The notes beneath the pieces were generated by a model. The model saw only the letters and a list, made by a program, of their open reading frames with translations, had not been told where the DNA came from and did no database searches. A program made the translations under genes and the position numbers. From contig JBMOKJ010000003.1 of the NCBI GenBank assembly GCA_049315325.1, positions 62,001-126,000 on the forward strand: a stretch of 64,000 nucleotides of DNA, written 5' to 3'. This DNA is from CAXXIC01 sp049315325 (GTDB lineage: Bacteria; Bacteroidota; Bacteroidia; Bacteroidales; UBA7332). Positions 16,912-25,992 of the stretch are shown in pieces (position 1 is the stretch's first letter; each line of letters starts with the position of its first letter).

Positions 16912-19029
16912 TTACTCTTCCTTTTCCAACAAAAACATCGGCGTTTGCTCTTTGTATTTGGCATTTTGGAAGTTTCGCTGTCCTTTTTTCTCTACCACAC
17001 CTTTCACGGTGCCGATGATGTTGAATGAAAATCGTGCTCTTCTCATTTTAGAAAGCATATTTTGGTCTATTTTTAGATAGACTGTTTTCTCTGTTTCGCC
17101 AGGTTGAACTGTCACGGCATCCATGGTAATGTGCTTGATTTTGCGATTTAAGTTCAGCTCTATGGGTTCGGTAAACGTTTCTCCTCCGCGAATTCGAACA
17201 ACCATCGGGATAACGGTGTCGGACGGCGAAATGGAGATGGGTTTCGATAAATGCGACTCAATCTCTTTCGACAGATGGAGCGAAAAAGGCGAAGCGGGAA
17301 TGACCTCGGCAACCAATCCGGCAGCAATGATGTGATGGGTATAGTAGAATGCCTGCATCATATTGTCTGCCGCTACGGCAGATTGCATTGTCGATTCTTG
17401 GTTTTTTCCTTTCAGTTGGGCTTGTGTTTCAATATCGAGCGACAACTCCTCTTCTTTTGCATTTTCGGGAGCTGTGATGGATATTTCCCACACTTTATTT
17501 CCTGCCTGAGACTGGAGATTACTGAAAAGAAAGCCTTTGGGCAACCCTTTGATGGTGATATCTAACGGTGGCACAAATTTTTCGCTGCTCGATATATCCA
17601 ACCGCAAGATGGCGGTGCTGCCCTTCTGAATTGAAAGATTGGCCGGCGAAACAAAAACTTCGTAGCTTGGAATGCTTCGCTTGCGTTCGATCAGGTAAAA
17701 GTAGTCTTTGCCAAAATTCCCCAAAACGTCTTCTACCTCTACCGTGTAGTATCCTGCTTCAGTAGCTTTGTATTTGATCACAGGATCGGCATGGTGCGTC
17801 ATCAATCCTTGTGTAGGGTCTTCCACATCGTCCGAAATCAGCAAAACCTTTCCATTGGCATCGCGCAATGTCATCTTTGCATCGAGCAAAGAGCCTATTC
17901 GACGCGCTTTCACTTCAATTGCGATATTCTCGTTTTTGTCAATAAATAGTGGATATGTTTTTATTTGATAAGATGTAGTGAGAGAGTCGAACAACGCAGT
18001 TTCGGATGTGAGTTCAACCTTTTTTGAAGTCGTGAAAATCAACTCTGTACCTTTTTCTATGTTCAAAAATGGAATCGGATTCGAAATATTGTTATTCGTT
18101 CCGTTGGCAGTCAACTCTTCAAGACCGGCTTTGGTGGGTTTAAAGGTGGCGGTGTTTGATTTCAGATTGACGCCTTTGAGTGTCACTTTGGTCTTTTTGC
18201 CCACTCGACCAACGCAAGGATAAGCAAAATCTAAATGAGGAATCTCACCCAAATTGATTCGGTAATTAAAATCTTCGCGTCCGCGATAGATGGCATCGTG
18301 TATGGCAAGCGTGTAGGTATCTGTACGCGGAATGGTTGCGACGATGACTGGATCGACCGAATTGTGGTAGTCGTCGCTGTAGGCAATCTCTTTCCCCTGA
18401 CTGTCTGTGATGCGAATGACGGACTGAAACCAACCCGGCACGGCATCGGCAATATAGGGAACCAACGTACGCGCTTTCACTTCGGCTACGAGCATCATCC
18501 CTTTGGTGGCTTCGAACGAATAGTAATCTACTTCGCCCGGCAGAATTTGTCCGCAGAGCGTCACAGGGAGCTTTTCGATGCGATTGGGCTGACTGACCGA
18601 AGATTTCGCTTGCTCCAACTGATTGGAGTATTGCCCCACTTCAAACATCAGTTTGTTGGAAACACCAACGGGCGATTCTAACCTCAAATCGCGCAGTCCG
18701 GGAGCGGCATGCTTGTCGATGGTGACCCGCACTTGAATTCGATCTGCCAACTGCGGACTGCTTTGGTCGTCGAGCTTGCCTTGGTTTTTGCCTCTTCTCT
18801 TTTTGGGTTGATCTGCCGTTTTGTTGGTGGTGATTAATTCGGCATTCACACCCGAGCCACTCACCACCACACCGGTGGTATTGGTGAGGTTGAGCCCGCC
18901 AATTTCAATATCCACCGTGGTGCCTCGCTCTCCACCGGCGGGATAGATGTAGCCAATGGTCAGCTTTTGCGCATGGACAAAAGCCATAGCGACAAACAGA
19001 CAGAATATAACAGAAGAAGTACGCTTCAT
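16912..19029 (-). CDS. Large exported protein with pre-peptidase-type (PPC) domains
   Basis: 705 residues. A signal peptide (1-20) is followed by an IPT/Ig-like module ('LTIGYIYPAGGERGTTVDIEIGGLNL') interrupted by a basic low-complexity insert ('KKRRGKNQGK', residues 75-86). Then come two PPC-like beta-sandwiches (about 160-255 and 345-460), each with a 'Y.FEA..G..L..EVKAR' and 'G.Y.(L/V).V.D' pattern. A C-terminal half of Ig-like strands completes it. This architecture is typical of planctomycete proteins encoded beside DUF1501 and DUF1549/DUF1553 genes. It probably sits in the periplasm or on the cell surface. It is the third gene of the minus-strand trio and lies 19 bp past the DUF1501 gene. 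Function unknown. Confidence 0.8.
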   Translation of the reverse strand: MKRTSSVIFCLFVAMAFVHAQKLTIGYIYPAGGERGTTVDIEIGGLNLTNTTGVVVSGSGVNAELITTNKTADQPKKRRGKNQGKLDDQSSPQLADRIQVRVTIDKHAAPGLRDLRLESPVGVSNKLMFEVGQYSNQLEQAKSSVSQPNRIEKLPVTLCGQILPGEVDYYSFEATKGMMLVAEVKARTLVPYIADAVPGWFQSVIRITDSQGKEIAYSDDYHNSVDPVIVATIPRTDTYTLAIHDAIYRGREDFNYRINLGEIPHLDFAYPCVGRVGKKTKVTLKGVNLKSNTATFKPTKAGLEELTANGTNNNISNPIPFLNIEKGTELIFTTSKKVELTSETALFDSLTTSYQIKTYPLFIDKNENIAIEVKARRIGSLLDAKMTLRDANGKVLLISDDVEDPTQGLMTHHADPVIKYKATEAGYYTVEVEDVLGNFGKDYFYLIERKRSIPSYEVFVSPANLSIQKGSTAILRLDISSSEKFVPPLDITIKGLPKGFLFSNLQSQAGNKVWEISITAPENAKEEELSLDIETQAQLKGKNQESTMQSAVAADNMMQAFYYTHHIIAAGLVAEVIPASPFSLHLSKEIESHLSKPISISPSDTVIPMVVRIRGGETFTEPIELNLNRKIKHITMDAVTVQPGETEKTVYLKIDQNMLSKMRRARFSFNIIGTVKGVVEKKGQRNFQNAKYKEQTPMFLLEKEE

Positions 19030-19048
19030 AAGGAGATACAGTTTGAGA

Positions 19049-20320
19049 TTATTTCTTCAAATCAATCAATTCGTAGAGCAGTCCGTTACTCTGTTTTTCT
19101 TTACCCAAAGAAGGCAGCATCGGGATTTGCCCTTTCGATAGATGCGGCAGTGTTCCTTGTGGATTAATTCCCATTAAGAGATAGATTGTGCCAATCAGGT
19201 CGGAGGGAAAGACTTTGCGTTCGGTGATGTTTTCGCCTGTTTTGTCGGTGGCGCCCAACACCTTGCCCGGAATGAAACCGCCACCTGCTACGAGGTAAGA
19301 GAAAGCCTGCCCGAAGTGTCCACGACCGCCATTCCACGGAGCTTCCCACAACACTTTGGGTGTTCGTCCGAATTCGCCCCCGCAGAGTACAATGGTATTT
19401 TTGAGCAACCCCTTTTCTTCTAAATCAGACAACAGAGCCGACAGCGCCTGATCGAGCTCGGGCAACATCACATTCATCCGTTGGAAATGGCTTTTGTGGG
19501 TATCCCATCCTGTGGTTCGCACGTTAATGAAGGGTACACCGGCTTCAACCAATTTGCGAGCAACTAAGCAGGATTGACCGATTCGGGTTTTTCCATAGCG
19601 GTCGCGCATCTGTTTCGGTTCGGTGGATAGATCGAATACCTGACGCGCTTTGCCAAAAATCAATTCGTTGTTTTTCTTGCGTAGCGAATCCACTAAATTG
19701 GCGTAGCTGCTGTTTTGGAAGAGTGAATTCGATTTCTCAAAGTCGTCGAGCAGTTTCAGGCGGTTGTTCAGTCGGTCGAGTGAGACCATTCGATTGACAA
19801 TGCCATCGACATCGAACGACGAGTTTTCGGGTGCGCCTCCGGTATCAAACGATTTGTAGTCATTCCCCAAAAATCCTCCTTCGTTGAAGCGTGTGTTTGC
19901 GCCTGTCAGTGAAATATAGGGCGGTATAATGCCTTTGTAACTATCCTTTTTCAGGAAAGAAATCACAGAGCCATACGAAGGATACACCACAGAACCACCA
20001 CTCAAATCGCCGGTAATCATAGCGTAATGCCCCGTTTCGTGACCGAACGAACCGTGCGTCATGCTGCGAATGAGGCTGTATTTATCCGCCATTTTAGCCA
20101 ACAGCGGTAGTTTTTGTCCGATAAAGATGCCGGGCACATTCGTTTCGAGGGCTTCTTTGTAGCTTCCCCAATAGTCGCGCGACGATTCGGGTTTGGGGTC
20201 AAACGTGTCTGTTTGCGAAGGGCCGCCATCGAGGTAGATGAGAATCACTGATTTTGCTTGTTGAGCCATTGAACTCAACGAGCAGAGAAAACAGGCTATG
20301 ATGAGGAGTTTGCTTTTCAT
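19049..20320 (-). CDS. DUF1501 family exported protein
   Basis: 423 residues. It starts with a Sec-type signal (1-19), unlike many relatives that have a twin-arginine signal. The body is a DUF1501 (alkaline-phosphatase-superfamily-like) domain: 'ILIYLDGGPSQTDTFDPKPE', 'SLIRSMTHGSFGHETGHYAM', 'TTGWDTHKSHFQRMNVMLPELD' and 'LCGGEFGRTPKV' show conserved Asp and His positions that could bind metal. Hydrolase activity on sulfate or phosphate esters is possible but unproven for the family. The gene is flanked at 15 and 19 bp by the DUF1549/DUF1553 gene and the PPC gene. Confidence 0.88.
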   Translation of the reverse strand: MKSKLLIIACFLCSLSSMAQQAKSVILIYLDGGPSQTDTFDPKPESSRDYWGSYKEALETNVPGIFIGQKLPLLAKMADKYSLIRSMTHGSFGHETGHYAMITGDLSGGSVVYPSYGSVISFLKKDSYKGIIPPYISLTGANTRFNEGGFLGNDYKSFDTGGAPENSSFDVDGIVNRMVSLDRLNNRLKLLDDFEKSNSLFQNSSYANLVDSLRKKNNELIFGKARQVFDLSTEPKQMRDRYGKTRIGQSCLVARKLVEAGVPFINVRTTGWDTHKSHFQRMNVMLPELDQALSALLSDLEEKGLLKNTIVLCGGEFGRTPKVLWEAPWNGGRGHFGQAFSYLVAGGGFIPGKVLGATDKTGENITERKVFPSDLIGTIYLLMGINPQGTLPHLSKGQIPMLPSLGKEKQSNGLLYELIDLKK

Positions 20321-20335
20321 TTCAATGGGGTTTGA

Positions 20336-21778
20336 TCAATGGTTATACAAAAATTCGGTGCTGTTGATGTAAGTCCAAAGCATATCTGTGGCCAAATCAC
20401 GCAACTTCAGATTGTTCTTTTCGCCATACGAAGTGAACATCGCCACCTCTTGCGGAGTGGGATAGCGCGATAGGGTAATCAACGAAATTGCCTGACAAAG
20501 TTCGGCCGCGCTTTTCGTTTGGGCACAAAGTTGATTCAACTTTTCGCTCCGTTTGATATTTCCTTCTAGTTCTACGGAATTTGTGAGGTAGAGTAGTTGC
20601 CTCGAAGTCAGTTTATTCGAACGTTGGCTCTCGAGCGACACATCGCGCGACACACGACCAAACAATTCAAGTGTAGTACTCGACACGGTGGCATCGCCCA
20701 AATCGCGAGAACGGGTGCCTTCGGGATAAAACGTAAACGGCTCGGGCACACGGCTTTTGTAGGTCTCGGATATGCCGGTTAAATCGGCGAGCGCATCGAT
20801 CAGCACCTCCGCCTGCAACCGTTGAGGGAAGAACGTGCCCCGCGGTGCTGCTTCACTCTGAAACACATCGGAGTTGACAATCAGTCGCACAAGGGCTTTC
20901 ATGTCGAACCCCGATTCTGTAAATTGCTTGGTCAGAAAATCGAGCAACGGTTTGTTGGTTGGCGGATTCTCTTTTCGCCAATCGTCGGGTTCGTGCACAA
21001 TTCCGCGACCGATCATCCAGTACCATAAGCGGTTTGCCATCACGCCTGCAAATCGGGTGTTGTCCATACTTGTCAACCAGTTCACATAGGGCACACGCCA
21101 ATCTGTATTCTCATCGAGTGTAATCTCTTTGTTGTCGAACAGTTGAACGTTGTTTTTCAACGGATATGTGTGCACATCCACATAGACAATTTCCTCCTTC
21201 CACTCTTTGGTGCTTTTGTATTTGATTTGCGAAAAACAGACCTGACCGTCGTCGAGGGGTTTTCGATTGCCCAGAAAAAGCAAATTGATGTTGCTGTAGC
21301 TATTCTCGGGCGTGCGTTTCAAGAAAGCACGGTAGAAGTTGACTCCTGGAGCACGAAAGTTACTGCCTTTCGATAGTAAGAGTTCGCGCACAAATTGATC
21401 GTAGGGCGTGTTGGAGGCAATTTTCTCGTAAAGCCAACGGTCGTATGCTTGCACGCCGTTTGGCCAAAGATTGCTCGGAAACTCCGATTTGATGCGAAGA
21501 ATATCGCCCCAACGCATGGCGGTATAGCGCACATACTCCTCCGAATTGAGTAGTTCATCAATCAATGCTGACCGTTTCTGTGGATTGGTCGAACGTAGAA
21601 ATTCAACTGTTCTTTCTTTTTCGGGTAGCCGGCCAGTAAGCGTCAGGCAAAGGCGACGAATGAACACCTCATCTGAACACACGTTTTGATGCTTCTCTAC
21701 GATATAGCGATCTAATTCATTTGCTTGAGAATAGTTGATGCTCAAGAAAAGCAAGGTGAATAAAAGGAGTTTCTTCAT
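20336..21778 (-). CDS. DUF1549/DUF1553 exported protein without heme motif
   Basis: 480 residues with a signal peptide (1-19). The N-terminal half is DUF1549-like ('FIRRLCLTLTGRLPEKERTVEFL', 'RWGDILRIKSEFP', 'YDQFVRELLLSKGSNFR'). The C-terminal half is DUF1553-like ('VPYVNWLTSMDNTRFAGVMAN', 'NRLWYWMIGRGIVHEPDDW', 'LLDFLTKQF'). Planctomycete relatives are usually longer and carry a cytochrome c module plus a CxxCH-type motif within DUF1549. Here no CxxCH is present, so it is a shortened, heme-free version. It is the first gene of the trio and starts 102 bp after the RidA-like gene. Function unknown. Confidence 0.85.
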   Translation of the reverse strand: MKKLLLFTLLFLSINYSQANELDRYIVEKHQNVCSDEVFIRRLCLTLTGRLPEKERTVEFLRSTNPQKRSALIDELLNSEEYVRYTAMRWGDILRIKSEFPSNLWPNGVQAYDRWLYEKIASNTPYDQFVRELLLSKGSNFRAPGVNFYRAFLKRTPENSYSNINLLFLGNRKPLDDGQVCFSQIKYKSTKEWKEEIVYVDVHTYPLKNNVQLFDNKEITLDENTDWRVPYVNWLTSMDNTRFAGVMANRLWYWMIGRGIVHEPDDWRKENPPTNKPLLDFLTKQFTESGFDMKALVRLIVNSDVFQSEAAPRGTFFPQRLQAEVLIDALADLTGISETYKSRVPEPFTFYPEGTRSRDLGDATVSSTTLELFGRVSRDVSLESQRSNKLTSRQLLYLTNSVELEGNIKRSEKLNQLCAQTKSAAELCQAISLITLSRYPTPQEVAMFTSYGEKNNLKLRDLATDMLWTYINSTEFLYNH

Positions 21779-21880
21779 CAGATTTATTACTTAATATAAT
21801 CATTGAGTTAAGAGTAAGAAATGCACAATTGTATTTGTACTCAAGTTGATTCAGAATCATTTAATTCAAAGATAATAAAT

Positions 21881-23002
21881 TTAGGTTGCAATAGCCTCAA
21901 TCTCAAGCAACAACTCTTCGCGGCAGATGTCAGCTTGCAAATAGACTGCTGGTGCATTACCCCAATGTGCTGCGACAACTTGGTGGATGGATGCGAAATC
22001 TTCCCAATGCTTGAGGTAGATTCTTAAAGCTGACACCTTTAATTGAGCATTGGCTATACCATGCTGGTTCAGATTTTCGTTGGAGATCAGTCGTTCTATG
22101 TTTTCGATGGTCTGTTGCGTTTGTTGAGTAGCATCCACTTCGGTCATACTCTTTTCGCCACGAATGGCAGCCGTGCCCGATACGAAGCAAATAGTGCCTG
22201 ATTTGGTTTGAACAATTTTAGCACGCTCAAATTTTGGAGTGAGTTTAGGCATCTCAGATTTGCCAATGAGCTGCTCGGCCGAATAGGCAAAGGCGGGTAT
22301 TTGCAAGGGATTGTTGATTGGAATAATTTTTGCAGAAGAGGATGGAGCCAAGGCAATGAGACTCACCAACACACCGTTACAACACATGCCAATGCCGGTA
22401 GCAGCTGGATAACCGTCAGACCATAACGCTTTTTCGTAGAAATGCGCCCGCGCATCGTTGAACGCCTGATAATTCTGGCTCTGACCTGCGATTTCGGTGA
22501 TGCGACCAATGTAGTTCCATTGACGCACAATGTTTTGAATGGGAATGTTTTCGGCTGTCAGTATCGATTCTATTTTGCTAAAAACCTCTGCGGATTGCTG
22601 CGCCACCGAATCGGAGAAACTGCGTCCAAAAACGCCTTCCACCATCAGAAAACGATTTGCATCTGATTCGCACACCGCATAGCGCACATCGTGTAGCTGC
22701 TTAAACTGAACCGTTGCAGCAGCCTCCGATTTATCGAGTAGAGTGACTTCCATCGCCAATTCATCGGCAGTTTGCAGTGGTTGTGCCACGTAGGTGACTA
22801 AGGGAGATGTTACAAAATAGGTTTGAAGTGTCGCTTTTATAATTGCCAATTCTTCAAAATAGCGTTCCTCATTTGTCGCTCCAAAAAAAGTAAAGCTGAC
22901 GATATTGGATGGTTTGTTGTTAATTTTTGATATTAGATCGACAATCCTATCGTTGAAATTAATTTGACGCGTAGTGTCGTAGCTGCAGCTAAATGAGCTC
23001 AT
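21881..23002 (-). CDS. RidA/chorismatase-like protein
   Basis: 373 residues, no signal peptide. The C-terminal 120 residues look like a YjgF/RidA-superfamily fold ('TICFVSGTAAIRGEKSMTEVDATQQTQQTIENIERL' region, 'VVAAHWGNAPAVYLQADICREELLLEIEAIA'). The N-terminal half resembles the paired domain of FkbO/Hyg5-type chorismatases ('NYQAFNDARAHFYEKALW' and 'YPAATGIGMCCNG' match the style of that family). Chorismatases hydrolyse chorismate; whether this protein keeps that activity is uncertain. It is transcribed before the DUF1549/DUF1553 trio on the same strand. Confidence 0.6.
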   Translation of the reverse strand: MSSFSCSYDTTRQINFNDRIVDLISKINNKPSNIVSFTFFGATNEERYFEELAIIKATLQTYFVTSPLVTYVAQPLQTADELAMEVTLLDKSEAAATVQFKQLHDVRYAVCESDANRFLMVEGVFGRSFSDSVAQQSAEVFSKIESILTAENIPIQNIVRQWNYIGRITEIAGQSQNYQAFNDARAHFYEKALWSDGYPAATGIGMCCNGVLVSLIALAPSSSAKIIPINNPLQIPAFAYSAEQLIGKSEMPKLTPKFERAKIVQTKSGTICFVSGTAAIRGEKSMTEVDATQQTQQTIENIERLISNENLNQHGIANAQLKVSALRIYLKHWEDFASIHQVVAAHWGNAPAVYLQADICREELLLEIEAIAT

Positions 23003-23373
23003 AAATTGGTCGATCTAAGGAGAGATTAGTATACGTTAAGACTTTCGTACAATCCAAAAGTTTAATGGTTATCAGAATGAATTTTGTAATTCTATCTGTT
23101 TGAGACCTAAAATTCATGTGAATATTTTACTAAAACCACTTTGTAGAAAGTCTTTACTAACCAATTTTTTTGATTTTCAACAAAGATATTAATTTCAACA
23201 AAATATTTTCACAATAAAAGATAAAAATCCCACCGTTTTATCACTTTTTGGATAAATTTTCTACCTTTGAATTTCCGAATTGTAAAATGTAAGTCGTTAT
23301 TTATTAGCATTCTAAATACTGAAATACGCATTCTTCCAAAAGTATATTACATCACATTAATTGATAGGATTTT
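23003..23373. other. 371-bp divergent promoter region
   Basis: AT-rich region between the RidA-like gene (leftward) and the DUF362 gene (rightward). No coding sequence is supported. A -7 box for the rightward gene lies at 23262-23269; nothing else stood out. Confidence 0.5.
23262..23269 (+). promoter_or_regulatory. -7 box upstream of the DUF362 gene
   Basis: TACCTTTG matches TAnnTTTG. It would give a 5' leader of roughly 100 nt for the DUF362 transcript. Confidence 0.5.
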
Positions 23374-24306
23374 ATGAAACGCAGAGACTTTTTTCGTTCC
23401 GCTGGTTTGGTCGGTTTAGCTTCATTTTTTGGTAAAAATGTAATTGCTTCATCGCAATCGACGAAAGCAATAGCGGTGGAGGCCACTCCCGATTTAGTGG
23501 CGGTGATGGGCGGAGAACCCGAAGTGATGCTGATTCGTGCTTTGAAGGAGCTCGGCGGCATTCAGAAGTTTGTAAAGAAAGGACAGAAAGTGGTGATCAA
23601 ACCTAATATCGGGTGGGATAGGAGTCCCGAACTGGCTGCAAATACCAATCCACTGTTGATTGGGGCATTGGTAAAACAGTGCAAAGCTGCTGGTGCAAAA
23701 GAGGTATTGGTGTTTGACCATACGTGCAACAATTGGCAAAAAAGCTATGCAAATAGTGGCATAGAAGAGGCGGTGAATGCCGCTGGAGGCCGCATGGTTC
23801 CTGGCAACGATGAGTCGATGTATCGCGAAGTAGAATTGACAAAAGGCGTGAACCTTAAATCAACAAAAATACACGAAGCGATTCTCGATTGCGATGTGTG
23901 GTTCAATGTGCCAATCCTCAAGCATCACGGTGGGGCGAAGATGTCTATCACGATGAAAAACCTGATGGGCATTGTTTGGGACAGAGGTTTCTTCCACGGA
24001 CACGACCTACACCAATGCATCGCCGATATCTCGACGTATGCCAAACGACCTGCGTTGAACATAGTGGATGCCTATCGTGTGTTGAAATCGAACGGACCGC
24101 AAGGCAAATCAGAATCGGACACGGCTACCCTGAAATCGTTACTTGTTTCGAAAGACTATGTGGCGGTAGATACGGCTGCGATTAAACTCTTTTCGCAAGT
24201 GAAACCGACCGAAATCAGCGATGTACGCTACGTAGATTTAGCCGAAAAGCTAAAAGTGGGAACGCAGGATTTAGAGAAACTGAATGTCAAAAAAGTGAAG
24301 TTGTAG
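23374..24306 (+). CDS. Tat-exported DUF362 protein
   Basis: 310 residues. It begins with a twin-arginine signal ('MKRRDFFRSAGLVGLASFF'), and tatA-tatC occur elsewhere in the window. The mature part is a DUF362 domain: 'VVIKPNIGWDRSPELAANTNP', 'VLVFDHTCNNWQKSY', 'WFNVPILKHHGGAKMSITMKN' and 'NIVDAYRVLKSNGPQG'. DUF362 proteins often carry ferredoxin clusters. This one has no CxxCxxC motif and instead sits 3 bp upstream of a membrane polyferredoxin gene, so it probably works outside the membrane with that protein. Substrate unknown. Confidence 0.88.
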   Translation: MKRRDFFRSAGLVGLASFFGKNVIASSQSTKAIAVEATPDLVAVMGGEPEVMLIRALKELGGIQKFVKKGQKVVIKPNIGWDRSPELAANTNPLLIGALVKQCKAAGAKEVLVFDHTCNNWQKSYANSGIEEAVNAAGGRMVPGNDESMYREVELTKGVNLKSTKIHEAILDCDVWFNVPILKHHGGAKMSITMKNLMGIVWDRGFFHGHDLHQCIADISTYAKRPALNIVDAYRVLKSNGPQGKSESDTATLKSLLVSKDYVAVDTAAIKLFSQVKPTEISDVRYVDLAEKLKVGTQDLEKLNVKKVKL

Positions 24307-24309
24307 TAA

Positions 24310-25854
24310 ATGAAGCATTTGAAGTTGATTCGTCGCATTGCCGCGGCGTTGTTTTTTGTTCCAATCGTGCTGTCGTTTCTCGATTTCACGGGAAAGCTAC
24401 CGCTACAACTCCATGCACTGATACACTTGCAATGGGTGCCGTCGTTGTTGACGGTAAGTGCTGCAAGTCTGCTGTTTTTAGTTGTTTTGAGCCTTGTTTT
24501 CGGACGGATGTACTGCTCAGTGATTTGTCCGCTTGGGGTGATGCAAGACCTCTCTTCGTGGAAATCTACTTGGTTTCCGCGCCGCAAACGAAAACGTTAT
24601 ATCTACCGAAAACCACACACTATTCTGCGTTATTCCATTCTTACTTTAGTGTTAATCGCATTTGCTTCGGGTAGCTCGATGCTAGTCGTGTTGCTTGATC
24701 CGTACAGTGTCTTTGGAAGGATAATGACACAAATTTTCCGACCGATTTTTATTGTATTGAACAATTTATTGGTGGTGCCGCTCTCCCATATTGGCGTTTA
24801 TTCGTTGTACAAAGTGGAACAACTGCCGTTTGTTCCATTGGTGTTTGGTGTTACAGTGTTGTTTTTTGTCATAGTGGCTGTGATGTCATGGTTTTGGGGC
24901 AGATTGTATTGCAACACAATTTGTCCTGTGGGTACTTTTCTAGGCATCTTCTCGAAGTTTTCGTTGTTTAAAGTAGAGATTGAGCAAAGTTCGTGCACCC
25001 AATGCAGCGCGTGCGAAACGAAATGCAAATCGCAATGTATTGACAGTCTGACAATGACGGTGGACGATTCGCGCTGCGTGAGTTGTTTCAACTGCCTTTC
25101 GGTGTGTAAAAAAGGGGGCGTGAAGTATGCTTTCCGTTATGAACGAAAGAAGAAAACGGCTCCGAAATCAACAATTTCGAATGAAACTACGGATCTACAT
25201 AAACGAACATTTCTGATAACTACTGGAGCAGTTTTGGCTGGTGCTGTCACTGCCAATACGCGTATTATAAAAGGTGCGCAAGATTCGTATTTGACTCGTA
25301 AACCGATAATGCCTCCGGGTGCGTTCGATGCAGCACATTTTCATCAGCACTGCACGGGTTGTCAACTTTGTGTGGCAAAATGCCCGATGCAGGTGTTGAA
25401 ACCGGCTTCGTTGCAGTACGGGTTTTCGGGAATTATGCAACCGCATTTGGTCTTTAGCACCCATGTTTATTGCAACTACGAATGCACAATCTGTACAGAT
25501 GTCTGTCCGACTGGTGCTTTAAAACCGCTCACAGTTGCTCAGAAAAAAGTCAATCAAATCGGTGTGGCAGTATTCCGCAAACATCTGTGTGTGGTAAATG
25601 TGGATGAAGAAGATTGTGGCGCTTGTTCCGAACATTGCCCAACTCAGGCTGTGCATATGGAGCCGTTCAAAAACGGTCTTACGATTCCGGAGGTAACTGC
25701 CGAACTTTGTATTGGTTGCGGAGGTTGTGAGTCTATCTGCCCGGTGGAGCCGTATCAAGCAATTTATGTGGAAGGTGTGACTAATCAAGCAACAGCGAAA
25801 AAGCCTGTAGAAGCAGAGAAATTTGATAAAAAGGTTGAGGATTTTGGGTTTTAA
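24310..25854 (+). CDS. Membrane-bound polyferredoxin (NapH/FixG-like)
   Basis: 514 residues with about five transmembrane helices in the first 235 residues. It has two NapH/NosR-type motifs at membrane edges ('CSVICPLGVMQD' and 'CNTICPVGTFLGIFS'). Next come two 4Fe-4S motifs ('CTQCSACETKC' and 'CVSCFNCLSVCKKGG'), a central hydrophobic stretch preceded by 'KRTFLITTG', and at least four more Cys groups ('CTGCQLCVAKCP', 'CTICTDVCP', 'CGACSEHCP', 'CIGCGGCESICP'). It should move electrons across or along the membrane. It is probably translationally coupled to the DUF362 gene 3 bp upstream. The redox partner and end acceptor are unknown. Confidence 0.87.
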   Translation: MKHLKLIRRIAAALFFVPIVLSFLDFTGKLPLQLHALIHLQWVPSLLTVSAASLLFLVVLSLVFGRMYCSVICPLGVMQDLSSWKSTWFPRRKRKRYIYRKPHTILRYSILTLVLIAFASGSSMLVVLLDPYSVFGRIMTQIFRPIFIVLNNLLVVPLSHIGVYSLYKVEQLPFVPLVFGVTVLFFVIVAVMSWFWGRLYCNTICPVGTFLGIFSKFSLFKVEIEQSSCTQCSACETKCKSQCIDSLTMTVDDSRCVSCFNCLSVCKKGGVKYAFRYERKKKTAPKSTISNETTDLHKRTFLITTGAVLAGAVTANTRIIKGAQDSYLTRKPIMPPGAFDAAHFHQHCTGCQLCVAKCPMQVLKPASLQYGFSGIMQPHLVFSTHVYCNYECTICTDVCPTGALKPLTVAQKKVNQIGVAVFRKHLCVVNVDEEDCGACSEHCPTQAVHMEPFKNGLTIPEVTAELCIGCGGCESICPVEPYQAIYVEGVTNQATAKKPVEAEKFDKKVEDFGF

Positions 25855-25869
25855 GCAAATACGAAATAA

Positions 25870-25910
25870 GAAAATGGTTCTTCCAACTTCGCGTTGAGAG
25901 AACCATTTCT
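25870..25910. terminator. Terminator hairpin between convergent operons
   Basis: An AAATGGTTCT / AGAACCATTT stem with an inner CAAC/GTTG extension, flanked by A-rich and T-rich ends. It lies 17 bp past the polyferredoxin stop and can also end the convergent metal-efflux transcript. Confidence 0.75.
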
Positions 25911-25992
25911 ATTTAAGTTTTGGAATATCAAATGTAGGATTTGTCAAATAGAGGACTAAAAGAACTCCTACAACATTTTAATATTTTAGGGC

